Shown: positions 8,105 to 16,872, counted from the first letter of the stretch. The stretch: 64,000 nucleotides of DNA from an uncultured Clostridium sp. (GCF_900769625.1 NZ_CAAGHK010000069.1:13161-77160), one strand, 5' to 3'. Program-made: numbers and translations. Notes: generated by a model not told the origin, from the letters alone.

Positions 8105-8611
8105 TTATCTTTTAGTTCTAGGATTATTTTGATTACCATTCATCATTCTATTATTTCTTATGGGGTTCTGCATAGGGCTTTTCATGTTTCCAGGATTAAC
8201 TCCCATAGTTCTATTTCCCATAAGCATGCTTAGTAAAGGATTCATATTACCCATGTTCATGTTATTATTCGTCATGGAATTTCCATTGTCGTATGGTATT
8301 TGATTGTTCATGGTGCTATTGTTTAAATTAGAGGGATTCATAGGCTGACGGTTCTGACCGCCCATAAGCATGCTTAATAATGGGTTCATACCATTCATAT
8401 TCATGTTAGGCATATTGTTATTTCCGCCAATCATGTTACCAAGCATCTGATTCATACCACCACCCATCATTGGGTTCATATTGCCGCCAAGTCCGCTCAT
8501 GAGCATATTCATCAAAGGATTTCCCCCCATACTGCTGCCCATTTGATTGTTCATCATACTACCAATTCCAGGGAAAAGTGAGCCGAGTATCATATTTAAT
8601 AATGGATTCAT
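8105..8611 (-). CDS. Met/Asn/Gly-rich low-complexity protein of unknown function
   Basis: A 168-residue protein made mostly of Met, Asn, Gly, Pro and Leu, with almost no acidic residues and a basic end (PRTKR). A motif NPLLxML(M/L) recurs at the N-terminus (MNPLLNMILG), in the middle (NPLLSMLMGG) and near the C-terminus (NPLLSMLMGN), separated by Met/Asn-rich linkers. A good ribosome-binding site (AGAAGGTGATT on the minus strand) precedes ATG 8611. It has no signal peptide, recognisable domain or cysteines. Composition and short repeats resemble spore-coat or assembly-prone proteins, but I do not recognise a family. It is bordered by pseudogenes on both sides yet its own frame is intact, which argues for selection. 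Confidence 0.7.
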   Translation of the reverse strand: MNPLLNMILGSLFPGIGSMMNNQMGSSMGGNPLMNMLMSGLGGNMNPMMGGGMNQMLGNMIGGNNNMPNMNMNGMNPLLSMLMGGQNRQPMNPSNLNNSTMNNQIPYDNGNSMTNNNMNMGNMNPLLSMLMGNRTMGVNPGNMKSPMQNPIRNNRMMNGNQNNPRTKR

Positions 8612-8837
8612 TTAATCACCTTCTATATATTTCTTTTTATTATAATCTATTTATAAAAAGTATAAAATGATACCATATAGTTAAAAAATTTAAATATTTT
8701 AAAATTTACTATATTTTTTAATAATTTTGTAACAAGTTAGTTTTATAATTGAATTTTGACTAATTTATGGGTTGCCTACTCATCGAAAAATATACTATAT
8801 ACGATACACAAATTTATGTTAATATTTAAAATATAAA

Positions 8838-9066
8838 ATGATATTTTTAATAAAAGAAAAATTTTAGTTGTAAAGGATTATTTTCTATAAATAATACATT
8901 AAAATTTGTACTATCAAAAGAAAATTTTGAAGTTATTGATATGTATGATGGAGAAAGTGCATTAAAAAGTATGGAACAATTTAAGCCGGATCTCGTCTTA
9001 TTAGATGTGATGCTTCCTGATATAAGTGGGTTTGAGTTGTGCAAAATAATGAAGAAGTCAGTCTAG
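8838..9066 (+). pseudogene. Response-regulator receiver domain fragment, frameshifted
   Basis: The start reads MIFLIKEKILVVKDYF. A one-base frameshift near 8881-8890 then gives NNTLKFVLSKENFEVIDMYD and DLVLLDVMLPDISGFELCK, which is the phospho-acceptor block of a receiver domain. The frame ends at TAG 9064-9066 and no output domain follows. The normal acidic pair of ILVVDD is VVKD here. Clear remnant of an OmpR-type or stand-alone response regulator. Confidence 0.75.
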
Positions 9067-9090
9067 AAACAAAAGAGAATATAGATGAAG

Positions 9091-9684
9091 AAGTATATTG
9101 TTGATGAAGAACATCATATAAAAATTAATTTAAATACTAGAATGGTTATATTATATTCAATGGGAGTTTATATTAGAAAATTTTAAAAATATAGACGAGA
9201 GTCAGCTGGACAAAATGAAGATAATAAGTTACTTGATTCACAACCTATAATTAATGAAAATGACAATAAGGAAAGCAGAAATGAAAAGCCAGAAAAAAAG
9301 ATATATATTAAATCAAATGAGAACAATGAAGAGAATAATTTTAGAAAACAGGAGCCTTCATGGAGGCAGAAATGGTAGTATTATGATGAAAATAACAATA
9401 AAGTAACAGGATGGGTTAAAAGTGGTGAAGGATGGTATTATTTTGATGATGAAGGAGTTATGTAGAAAGATGCTATTGTTTTAGATCATGGATGTGAATT
9501 TGTGTTGGATTGAAATGGAAGACTTGTTAATCCTAAAAATACAGAGTATCTTGAAAATAAGGATAGTTCTGATGTAGAAATTTTGGTGTTGAGTCGAAAT
9601 TTTATTACAAAGATATATGTCATAAAAAATAATATAAATTCTGTAATTGTATACAAGTTATTATATGGTATAATAATTAAGTGA
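9091..9684 (+). pseudogene. Decayed cell-wall-binding-repeat protein with in-frame stops
   Basis: A single frame carries a charged linker rich in Asn/Glu/Lys. It then has a choline-binding-type repeat, TGWVKSGEGWYYFDDEGVM, preceded by part of another (SWRQKW, stop, YYDENNNK). Stops occur at 9184-9186, 9376-9378, 9463-9465 and 9511-9513. The stop at 9463 sits where a Gln codon is typical. It was once a secreted or surface protein like the one at 46058. The gene is dead. Confidence 0.7.
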
Positions 9685-9781
9685 AAGAAGATATTAATTT
9701 GTTTTCAACTTTAAAACGAATTAGGGTAAATTTCAGGATAACATTTATTATTAAAAATTATTAAAGTAAGGGGATCACAAA

Positions 9782-10723
9782 ATGAATTATATTGGTGTTG
9801 ATTTAGGCGGAACAAATATCGTTGTAGGTTTAGTTGATGAAGAAGGAAAGATAATAAAATCAATCAGCAGACCAACAGAAAAAGAAAGAGGAGTTGAACC
9901 TATTTTCGATGACATTTTTTCTATGTGTAATGAACTTATAGATGAACTCAACTTAGATAAAACAAGTTTAAAAGGAATTGGAATGGGAATCCCAGGAACA
10001 GTTGATGATAAAAATGGAATAATCGTTTATGCTCCTAACATTAAGATGGATAATTTTAATGTAAGAGAATATGCTAAAGGAAAAATAGATTATGAAATAA
10101 GACTTGCTAATGATGCAGACAGTGCTGGATTAGGAGAAGTTGTTGCTGGAAGTGCTAAGGGATGTTCAGATGCTATAGTAGTAACACTTGGAACTGGTGT
10201 TGGTGGTGGAATAATTATCAATGGAAAAATATTCCCGGGATTTTATCCAGGAGGAGCTGAAGTTGGACATCAAATAATTGAAGTCAATGGAAGACAATGT
10301 GGATGTGGAAAAAAAGGATGCTTTGAAGCATATTCTTCTGCAAGCGCTTTAATTCTTGCTGCTAAGAAAAAAGCAGAAGAAAATAAAGATTCACTTTTAT
10401 ATAAATTAGTTGAAGGTGATTTAGAAAAAATGAATGCTAAAGTTCCATTTGATGCAGATCAGGCAGGCGATAAAGCAGGACATGAAGTTATTGAAGAATA
10501 TTTAGACTATTTATCAATTGGTATTTCAAATCTTATTACTATATTTAATCCAGAAGCTATACTTTTAGGTGGTGGAGTATGTAAACAAGGTGAAAATCTA
10601 ACTGTTCCATTAAAAGAAAGAATTGAGAAACTTGCTTTTGGTGGAGAATTAAAAACACAAATAAAGATAGCAAGTCTTGGAAATGATGCGGGATTAATTG
10701 GAGCAGCAATGCTTACTAAATAA
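9782..10723 (+). CDS. glcK: ROK-family glucokinase
   Basis: A 313-residue cytoplasmic kinase phosphorylating glucose with ATP. Seen: the N-terminal phosphate-binding motif GVDLGGTNIVVGLVD, the ANDADSAGLGE block with the catalytic Asp, and the ROK zinc site built from GHQIIEVNGRQCGCGKKGC (one His and three Cys), then FEAY. Length is usual for bacterial ROK glucokinases (310-325 aa). An AGGGGATCAC site precedes the ATG. In this context it would phosphorylate glucose released from lactose, melibiose or sucrose. Other ROK sugars (fructose, N-acetylglucosamine) are possible but less likely given the GlcK-like motif set. Confidence 0.9.
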   Translation: MNYIGVDLGGTNIVVGLVDEEGKIIKSISRPTEKERGVEPIFDDIFSMCNELIDELNLDKTSLKGIGMGIPGTVDDKNGIIVYAPNIKMDNFNVREYAKGKIDYEIRLANDADSAGLGEVVAGSAKGCSDAIVVTLGTGVGGGIIINGKIFPGFYPGGAEVGHQIIEVNGRQCGCGKKGCFEAYSSASALILAAKKKAEENKDSLLYKLVEGDLEKMNAKVPFDADQAGDKAGHEVIEEYLDYLSIGISNLITIFNPEAILLGGGVCKQGENLTVPLKERIEKLAFGGELKTQIKIASLGNDAGLIGAAMLTK

Positions 10724-10756
10724 TAATCTTGAAATAATTTCATAAAATAAATAATT

Positions 10757-10870
10757 ACTCAACATTAAAGTGTATTTATTGTTATATATGTTATGATTAT
10801 TATGGATAAATAATCATAATACTATAATAGTATAGTGTTTATATCACTAATACATATTTTAATGTTGAGT
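10757..10870. repeat. Nested inverted repeats between glucokinase and the HD-domain gene
   Basis: An outer perfect 13-bp inverted repeat (ACTCAACATTAAA 10757-10769 / TTTAATGTTGAGT 10858-10870) encloses a perfect 11-bp hairpin (TTATGATTATT 10791-10801 / AATAATCATAA 10809-10819). A second small palindrome lies around 10821-10836. A TTTTT follows the outer arm, so the whole may be a complex terminator for glcK. Confidence 0.7.
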
Positions 10871-11011
10871 TTTTATGTATATAAATGCTTTTACAGTATT
10901 AAGATGAAGTGATAAAATCATAGTAGTGTAAGTAAAAGATTAGTAGAATGTACGTTAAAAATCTAATATATAGATATGTTTGATTAATATAAGGCGAAGA
11001 AAAGGAGAGTA

Positions 11012-11707
11012 ATGATGAGTGATTTAAAAGATCTAAAAGAATTGACTAGAGCAAAAGAAGAGCAAGAAAGACAGGAAATGCAGGATAAAATAATTGAAAG
11101 ATTACGCTCTATAAAAAGAGATGGAATAGATGAACTTATTAATTATCTTTTAGAAAGAACAGATTATTTTATAGCACCAGCATCAACAAAGTTTCATTCA
11201 AATTTTGATGGAGGATTAGCATTCCATTCTAATAATGTTGTTGAACTTATGCTTCAGAAAAATAAGCAGTATAATTTAGGATTAAGCAATGATACAATAT
11301 ACCTTACTGGATATCTTCATGATTTATGTAAATGCAATCTTTATGAAAAGACAATGAGATTGAAAAAGGATGAAATGACAGGTAAATGGATTGGTTATGC
11401 ATCATATGAAATAAATGAAACTGTACCTTTAGGTCATGGAGAAAAGAGCGTAATATTACTCCAGCAGTTTGTTAAGCTTACACTAGAAGAATGTCTGATG
11501 ATAAGATGGCATATGGGAGCATATGTACCAAAGGATGAATATAGAGATTATAATAAAGCAATAGAAATGTATAAATCAGTTTTAGCATTCAGTAATTCTG
11601 ATGCAGAGGCTTCTCACTTTTTAGAAGAAATAAAAGAACCTCAGACATATCCTATTGAAGAGTATAATAAATTTGTCAGAGAAAGAGCAATGAAAAATAA
11701 TAAATAG
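11012..11707 (+). CDS. HD-domain phosphohydrolase of unknown substrate
   Basis: A 231-residue cytoplasmic protein with a charged N-terminal helix (about 1-30) and an HD-type metal site. Seen: FHSNFDGGLAFHSNNV, then GYLHDLCKCNLYEK (the HD pair), HGEKSVILLQQF and IRWHMGAY. The spacing matches bacterial HD hydrolases related to HDIG/RelA-like nucleotidases. An AAGGAGAG site precedes the start; ATG 11015 is an equally possible start. It is monocistronic, with hairpins on both sides. The substrate cannot be predicted. Confidence 0.82.
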   Translation: MMSDLKDLKELTRAKEEQERQEMQDKIIERLRSIKRDGIDELINYLLERTDYFIAPASTKFHSNFDGGLAFHSNNVVELMLQKNKQYNLGLSNDTIYLTGYLHDLCKCNLYEKTMRLKKDEMTGKWIGYASYEINETVPLGHGEKSVILLQQFVKLTLEECLMIRWHMGAYVPKDEYRDYNKAIEMYKSVLAFSNSDAEASHFLEEIKEPQTYPIEEYNKFVRERAMKNNK

Positions 11708-11710
11708 CAG

Positions 11711-11739
11711 AAAGCACATCTCAGTATGGGGTGTGCTTT
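11711..11739 (+). terminator. Terminator after the HD-domain gene
   Basis: An 8-bp stem (AAAGCACA / TGTGCTTT) followed by TTT, starting 4 bases after the stop codon. Confidence 0.85.
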
Positions 11740-12149
11740 TTAAGTTAATATTTAACAAGCAGCAGTTGATAGTTAATTAAAAAAGTGTAAATTACTTTTA
11801 ATTGATGAATATGTCAGCAGATTACTTTGTTAAAAGCATAAGATTAAGATTAAGATAATTTATTTTTTTATGCATTAAATTATTTTTAATTAAAAATATT
11901 ATTTATTACAAGATTTTAACAAAAAGAAAACATTAGTTAACCAATTTATATTTCATGTACAGTAACAACTTATGACTCAATATCTCTTTGTCCAGATTCG
12001 TCTCCACCATTGAAATCCACGAAAAACACATTGATATAATAGTCAATGTGTTTTTTTATTTATAGTATAAAAAATACTAATCCTTATAAAATCCTTATAA
12101 ACATTCTTTATACTTTTATTAAATCAAAAAGTAGAAGGGATGTTTTTTT
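11740..12149. other. 410-bp intergenic region with an orphan terminator
   Basis: No ORF of note. It contains a sequence resembling the 3' end of the tmRNA gene (11995-12025) and a strong terminator (12022-12055) that closes no visible gene. The rest is AT-rich sequence without recognisable motifs. Confidence 0.6.
12022..12055 (+). terminator. Orphan rho-independent terminator
   Basis: Perfect 13-bp stem (AAAAACACATTGA / TCAATGTGTTTTT) with an 8-nt loop and a seven-T run. It is 300 bases beyond the terminator of the previous gene and before the start of the next. It probably ended a small RNA or a lost gene. Confidence 0.85.
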
Positions 12150-12854
12150 ATGAAATATATGATACAGACAAAAAATTTAAATAAAAGCTATAAAAAACAA
12201 GAAGTAAATAAAGATATATCTTTACTAGTACCAAAGAATTCAATATATGGATTACTAGGCCCAAATGGAGCTGGAAAATCAACATTACTTAAAATGCTTA
12301 CAGGAATGATAAATCCTACATCAGGAGAAATAATATACAAAGAAAAACCATGGTCAAGAAATGACTTATTAGAAATAGGTTCACTTATAGAGCAATCGCC
12401 AATATATGAAAACCTAACCGCAAGAGAAAATCTAAAAGTACGTACACTATTATACAACTTACCAGATTCAAGAATTGAAGACGTTCTAGAAATTGTTAAC
12501 CTTACAAATACAGGAAACAAAAAAGCAGGCAAATTTTCAATGGGAATGAAACAAAGACTAGGAATTGCAATAGCTTTATTAAATAATCCAAAACTATTAA
12601 TCTTAGATGAGCCTACCAATGGATTAGACCCAATAGGCATAGGAGATTTAAGAGAATTAATTAAATCATTTCCCAAAAAAGGAATAACAGTAATCATATC
12701 TAGCCACATTTTATCTGAAGTAGAGCAAATTGCAGATTATATAGGAATAATTGCAAATGGTCAACTTTGGTATCAAGAAAAGGTTCAAGAGGATATAGAT
12801 TTAGAAAAGTTATTTTTAGAAGTTGTTAAAAAGGCAGGTACTAAATATGAATAA
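12150..12854 (+). CDS. Lantibiotic-resistance ABC transporter, ATP-binding subunit (LanF/BcrA type)
   Basis: A 234-residue ATPase. Walker A is GPNGAGKST (about residues 38-46), the signature is FSMGMKQRLGIA, and Walker B is LLILDEPTNGLDP. It belongs to the BcrA/NukF/CprA subgroup that powers export of membrane-acting peptides. The next gene overlaps its 3' end, so translation is coupled. It is the first gene of a five-gene unit ending in a sensor kinase. Confidence 0.92.
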   Translation: MKYMIQTKNLNKSYKKQEVNKDISLLVPKNSIYGLLGPNGAGKSTLLKMLTGMINPTSGEIIYKEKPWSRNDLLEIGSLIEQSPIYENLTARENLKVRTLLYNLPDSRIEDVLEIVNLTNTGNKKAGKFSMGMKQRLGIAIALLNNPKLLILDEPTNGLDPIGIGDLRELIKSFPKKGITVIISSHILSEVEQIADYIGIIANGQLWYQEKVQEDIDLEKLFLEVVKKAGTKYE

Positions 12855-13569
12855 AATACTACAATCAGAGCACTTAAAACAAAAGCATACTTTTCAAAAA
12901 AAATTAATATATTTAGCTCCATTAGTAAGTATAGCAATAGCTTTTGTATTAATGGGAGGATACTATATACAAAAAAGTGCGTATAACTGGTGGTATACAT
13001 TGATATTACCAGGAAGTTTTACTATGATATGTTCATTTATTATATCTAATGATAGGAAAAGAAAATTCAATGGATTATTTAGTGTTATAGTGGATAAACA
13101 AAAAATTTGGTATTCTAAAATTATTATCAGTACTATGTATTTAGGGTTAAGTTGTTTAGTGTTTTTCGTAGTAATAACAATTATGGGATTTATATTTGAA
13201 ACTGCTATTCAAGTTCAAAATAGTTTATTAGCATCTACAATATTATTTATAACGTTCTCGTGGCAAATACCGGTACTGATGTACTTAACCATGAAATTTA
13301 GTACTGGATTTACTATAATTATTAGTATTTTATGCAATTTTCTTGGTGGCATACTATTAGCGTTAACACCAATATGGTGGATTCCATTTGCGATACCATC
13401 AAAACTTATGTGCTATGTAATAAGAGTTATGCCAAATGGTTTATCTGTTGAGGCTGGAGCTTATCCATTTGATATAAAAGTTATATTAATAGGTGTATTA
13501 GTAACTATTACACTTTATATTGTCACGTCATATTTAACTGCAAAATGGTTTGAAAAACAGGAGGTTTAA
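12847..13569 (+). CDS. Lantibiotic-resistance ABC transporter permease, LanE/MutE type
   Basis: About 240 residues with six predicted membrane helices, an ABC-2-type permease. The opening ILQSEHLKQKHTFQKK is typical of the MutE/EpiE family. ATG 12847 overlaps the ATPase gene by 8 bases; the TTG at 12823 would only lengthen the overlap. It pairs with the following permease to form the exporter that clears lantibiotics or other cationic peptides from the membrane. Confidence 0.88.
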   Translation: MNKILQSEHLKQKHTFQKKLIYLAPLVSIAIAFVLMGGYYIQKSAYNWWYTLILPGSFTMICSFIISNDRKRKFNGLFSVIVDKQKIWYSKIIISTMYLGLSCLVFFVVITIMGFIFETAIQVQNSLLASTILFITFSWQIPVLMYLTMKFSTGFTIIISILCNFLGGILLALTPIWWIPFAIPSKLMCYVIRVMPNGLSVEAGAYPFDIKVILIGVLVTITLYIVTSYLTAKWFEKQEV

Positions 13570-13571
13570 CT

Positions 13572-14318
13572 ATGCCAAGTTTTATAAATTATATAAAGAT
13601 AGATTTCTATAAATTTTATCATTCAAAAATAATTAAAGTGCATTTTATTATTCCAGTGTTAGCTATGATACCTTTTTTATCGTACTATTCAGTTTCTCCA
13701 TGGAATGAATTGGATAAAGTTATTTCATATATTCAAATTATTTCAATGTCATTTCCTTTAATAATATCTATTATATTGAATATGGTATATGAACAAGAAG
13801 AATGTGGAGGATTTCAATACTTTTTAACTACTCCGAATAAAAAATACCTTCCCCATTTTAGCAAGTTAATATCAATAATTATTTTAGGGTTAGTATCAAC
13901 ACTTATAGCAATATTAGGTTTTGGAATTATGTTTTATATTATGGGAAATGACTCTATAGAGATAAGTTTTTATTATAAAGAAACTTTGATAGTATTCTCA
14001 AGTAACATACTTTTATATATGATACAATATTTAGTAGTATTTTATTTTGGCAAAGGTGCATCAATTGGAATTGGAATAATTGGAAGCCTTATTTCAGCAC
14101 TGATGTTAACTGGTTTAGGAGATGGAATATGGCAAGTGATACCTTGGGCATATTCAATGAGATTATCTTCTTACTTTATATTGTATAAGGAAAATATATT
14201 AATTCAAAATAGTGAGATAATACAAGGTATATTTATAATGATAATATTTATAGCTATAACTTTTATTTCACAATTAATATTTAGTAATCATTGGGAAGGG
14301 AACAGAGAAAATTATTAG
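13572..14318 (+). CDS. Lantibiotic-resistance ABC transporter permease, LanG/MutG type
   Basis: 248 residues with six predicted membrane helices (e.g. IISIIILGLVSTLIAILGFG). It starts 2 bases after the LanE-type stop, with GGAGG right before it (13560-13564). It is the second permease of a LanFEG-type heteromeric exporter. No lantibiotic synthetase or precursor gene is nearby, so the set serves resistance rather than self-immunity. Confidence 0.85.
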   Translation: MPSFINYIKIDFYKFYHSKIIKVHFIIPVLAMIPFLSYYSVSPWNELDKVISYIQIISMSFPLIISIILNMVYEQEECGGFQYFLTTPNKKYLPHFSKLISIIILGLVSTLIAILGFGIMFYIMGNDSIEISFYYKETLIVFSSNILLYMIQYLVVFYFGKGASIGIGIIGSLISALMLTGLGDGIWQVIPWAYSMRLSSYFILYKENILIQNSEIIQGIFIMIIFIAITFISQLIFSNHWEGNRENY

Positions 14319-14332
14319 AGCAAGGAGTATTT

Positions 14333-14998
14333 ATGAATAGTATAAATATTTTAGTAGTTGATGATGAGATTGAGATTTGTAATTTGATAAAAAGTGCATT
14401 GAAAAAGCAGGGATACGCAGTTACTGTAAGAAATAATGCAATAGATATTAGTAAAGAAGAACTTAATAAATTTGATTTAATACTATTAGATGTAATGATG
14501 CCAACCGTAGATGGATTTACTTTATGTAGATATATTCGAGATGAAGTTGATTGTCCAATAATTTTCATAACTGCCAAAACGATGGAGGAAGATATACTAG
14601 AAGGATTTTCTATAGGTGCAGATGATTATATAAAAAAGCCTTTTAGTATTTTGGAATTAAGGGCAAGAGTAGAGGCTCATCTCAGAAGAGAACATAGAGA
14701 AAAACAACAAGTTTTATCAACAAATGAATTAAAATTTAACTTGAAATCAAAAGAAATATATTTTAATGATGAAAAAATACTACTTACAAAAGGTGAATAT
14801 AAAATTTGTGAGTATTTAGCAAGACACAAGGGACAAGTTTTCACATTAGAACAAATTTTTATAGAAGTTTATGGATTTGATAAAGATAGTGACAGTAGCT
14901 GCATTAGAGAACATATAAAAAATATACGTGCCAAGCTTACTAAGTATATAGAAAGCCCCATCACAACAGTTTGGGGGATAGGATACAAATGGATATAA
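14333..14998 (+). CDS. OmpR-family response regulator of the peptide-resistance exporter
   Basis: 221 residues. The receiver domain starts INILVVDDE and the phospho-acceptor Asp is in LILLDVMMPTVDG; KKPFSILELRARV marks its end. The C-terminal winged helix contains LTKGEYKICEYLARHKGQVF and ends TTVWGIGYKW. ATG 14333 is chosen over an upstream in-frame start at 14291 because AAGGAG (14322-14327) precedes it and the protein then begins like its family. It presumably activates the exporter genes upstream in response to the kinase encoded next, as in the CprRK and NsrRK systems. Confidence 0.92.
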   Translation: MNSINILVVDDEIEICNLIKSALKKQGYAVTVRNNAIDISKEELNKFDLILLDVMMPTVDGFTLCRYIRDEVDCPIIFITAKTMEEDILEGFSIGADDYIKKPFSILELRARVEAHLRREHREKQQVLSTNELKFNLKSKEIYFNDEKILLTKGEYKICEYLARHKGQVFTLEQIFIEVYGFDKDSDSSCIREHIKNIRAKLTKYIESPITTVWGIGYKWI

Positions 14999-16353
14999 AA
15001 AGAGGAAAAAGTCTGTACATGATATTTTTAGGATACTTGATTAGTTTTTGTATTTTAAGCATAATATGGATTTTTTCATTAGTAGCTTTTATTAATATTT
15101 CTGTTAATAAGGATATAATAAAGCCTGCTAACTATATGGAAAATCAAGTAGAAAAATTAAAACTAGAAGCAAAGCAAGGTTTGAAGTTTGATTCAAGTAA
15201 AATACCTTATTCAAGTAATTACATTTTTTTTGATAATAAAAATAAAGTGGTTAAAGCAAACACTAATGAAGATGAAACAAAGAATATAAATAAATATTTA
15301 AATGGGGAAAAATTCAGCAGTAAATATGTTTACGATAAAATAATCTTTAAAGATGGAACTTGTATAATTGGATATGATATTAAAGCACACTTTACATCAA
15401 GGATACTGCATGACTTAATACCATACCCAGAAAAACTATTAATAGTTGTATTTTTAACAGGATTTATATTTATAGCACTTATCATAGCAATACAGTTTGG
15501 TAAAAAATTAAAAAAAGAATTGTATCCTCTTAAATTATCAACTGAGAAAATAATGAATCAAGACTTAGATTTTGAAGTGAAAAATAGTGATGTGAAAGAA
15601 TTTAATGAAGTATTAATTTCCATTTCAAATATGAAAATAGCCTTAAAAGAATCGTTAATGATGCAGTGGCATATGGAAAAGGAAAAGAAAAATCAAATAT
15701 GTGCGCTAGCTCATGATATAAAAACACCAATAACTATAATAAAAGGAAATGCAGAACTTTTAAAGGAGAGTCAACTATGTCAAGAGGATAGAGAGTTTAC
15801 AGACTACATTATTAATAATGCAGATAAAGTTGAAAAATATATATCTATATTAATTGATATATCAAAATCACCTTTAGAAAAAAATGAAACTAAAGAAGCT
15901 ATTGACATAGATAAATTTGTAGAAGAATTAAAATGTGAACTTTACGCATTGTGTTCATTAAAAAGCATAGCAGTTTCTAATAAGATGAGTTATAAAACAA
16001 AAATAATTATAGGGAATAAAGAACTCTTAATGAGAGCTATTGTAAACATAATGTCAAATGCAGTTGACTATTCACCTACAAAAAGTGAGATTGAGTTTGT
16101 AGTAAGTGAGAAGGAAGGTATGTTTATATTTACTATAAGGGATTCTGGTAGAGGATTTACTGAGGGTGGACTCAAAAATGCCACAAGTCAATTTTATATG
16201 GAAGCAAATGAAAGAAAAGTTGGAGAACATTATGGTATGGGATTGTATATTGCAGAATCCGTAGCTAAAAAGCATGGTGGTTTTGTAATCTTAAAAAATA
16301 GAGAAGACAAAGTTGGTGCAGAGGTTTCGTTAATGATTAATACTAAAGTGTGA
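14989..16353 (+). CDS. Sensor histidine kinase of the peptide-resistance exporter
   Basis: About 454 residues. Two membrane helices (near 10-35 and 140-165) flank an extracellular sensor of roughly 100 residues. The phospho-accepting box is LAHDIKTPITIIKGN, the N box MSNAVDYSP, G1 RDSGRGF and G2 HYGMGLYIAES, so the kinase is intact. It overlaps the response-regulator gene by 10 bases. The architecture matches LanK/NisK-like peptide sensors. Confidence 0.92.
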   Translation: MDIKRGKSLYMIFLGYLISFCILSIIWIFSLVAFINISVNKDIIKPANYMENQVEKLKLEAKQGLKFDSSKIPYSSNYIFFDNKNKVVKANTNEDETKNINKYLNGEKFSSKYVYDKIIFKDGTCIIGYDIKAHFTSRILHDLIPYPEKLLIVVFLTGFIFIALIIAIQFGKKLKKELYPLKLSTEKIMNQDLDFEVKNSDVKEFNEVLISISNMKIALKESLMMQWHMEKEKKNQICALAHDIKTPITIIKGNAELLKESQLCQEDREFTDYIINNADKVEKYISILIDISKSPLEKNETKEAIDIDKFVEELKCELYALCSLKSIAVSNKMSYKTKIIIGNKELLMRAIVNIMSNAVDYSPTKSEIEFVVSEKEGMFIFTIRDSGRGFTEGGLKNATSQFYMEANERKVGEHYGMGLYIAESVAKKHGGFVILKNREDKVGAEVSLMINTKV

Positions 16354-16502
16354 TATATTCAGATAGATTATACATATACTTAGTATAGCTAGAGTATATT
16401 TATTGTAATGCTAGACGTATAGCATTTTAAATAAGCTATAAATGAATGTGAAGTTTTATTAGGCATTTATTATAAAGTTGAGTATAAGTTAATTGTGGGT
16501 AT

Positions 16503-16727
16503 GATTCTTGTGAATCAGCTTCAACAGCTACATCACTTTCAACAGGTCAGAAAACATTGAGTAGTGTAATCAATATGGATGAAACAAAGACAAAGTCTTA
16601 TGAAACAATTACTGAAAAGTTAAAGAAACAGCTCGGTTATAAAGTAGGAATAGTAACTTCAGTTAATATCGATCATGCTACTCCTGGTGCTTATTATGCT
16701 CATGTACCTGCAAGAAGTCAGTTTTGA
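16503..16727 (+). pseudogene. Alkaline phosphatase internal fragment
   Basis: One frame reads DSCESASTATSLSTGQKTLS, then VINMDETKTKSYETITEKLK and VGIVTSVNIDHATPGAYYAH, stopping at TGA 16725-16727. These match the core of PhoA-type alkaline phosphatases (established family motifs: TGQKT and SVNxxHATPxAxYAH). Both the N-terminal active-site part and the C-terminal half are gone. Confidence 0.8.
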
Positions 16728-16861
16728 AATATGTTTCATCAGAAATTCTTCATACACTTATAGGCAGCTTTGGTCTTGTTACAGTAGCGCCATTTATAGC
16801 TATAGCAAGTGGACTTTTGTTGGCCAATAGAAAGAAAATCATAGTAAAATATATGGCATAA
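16721..16861 (+). pseudogene. C-terminal fragment of a YibE/F-like membrane protein
   Basis: This frame overlaps the end of the phosphatase fragment. It reads VSSEILHTLIGSFGLVTVAP, then IASGLLLANRKK, ending at TAA 16859-16861. The EIL(R/H)TLxGSxGLVxxxP pattern is the C-terminus of YibE/F-type proteins. It joins the phosphatase fragment directly, so one deletion probably created both remnants. Confidence 0.6.
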
Positions 16862-16872
16862 AAATAAATTAA

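Noticed and set aside
8847..9044. Minus-strand ORF of 65 codons
   Set aside because: It is antisense to the receiver-domain fragment, whose motifs are on the plus strand.
12188..12709. Long minus-strand ORF (173 codons)
   Set aside because: It mirrors the ABC ATPase gene, whose Walker motifs are clear on the plus strand.
12823..12846. TTG start extending the LanE-type permease
   Set aside because: ATG 12847 fits family N-termini; the extension lies wholly inside the ATPase gene.
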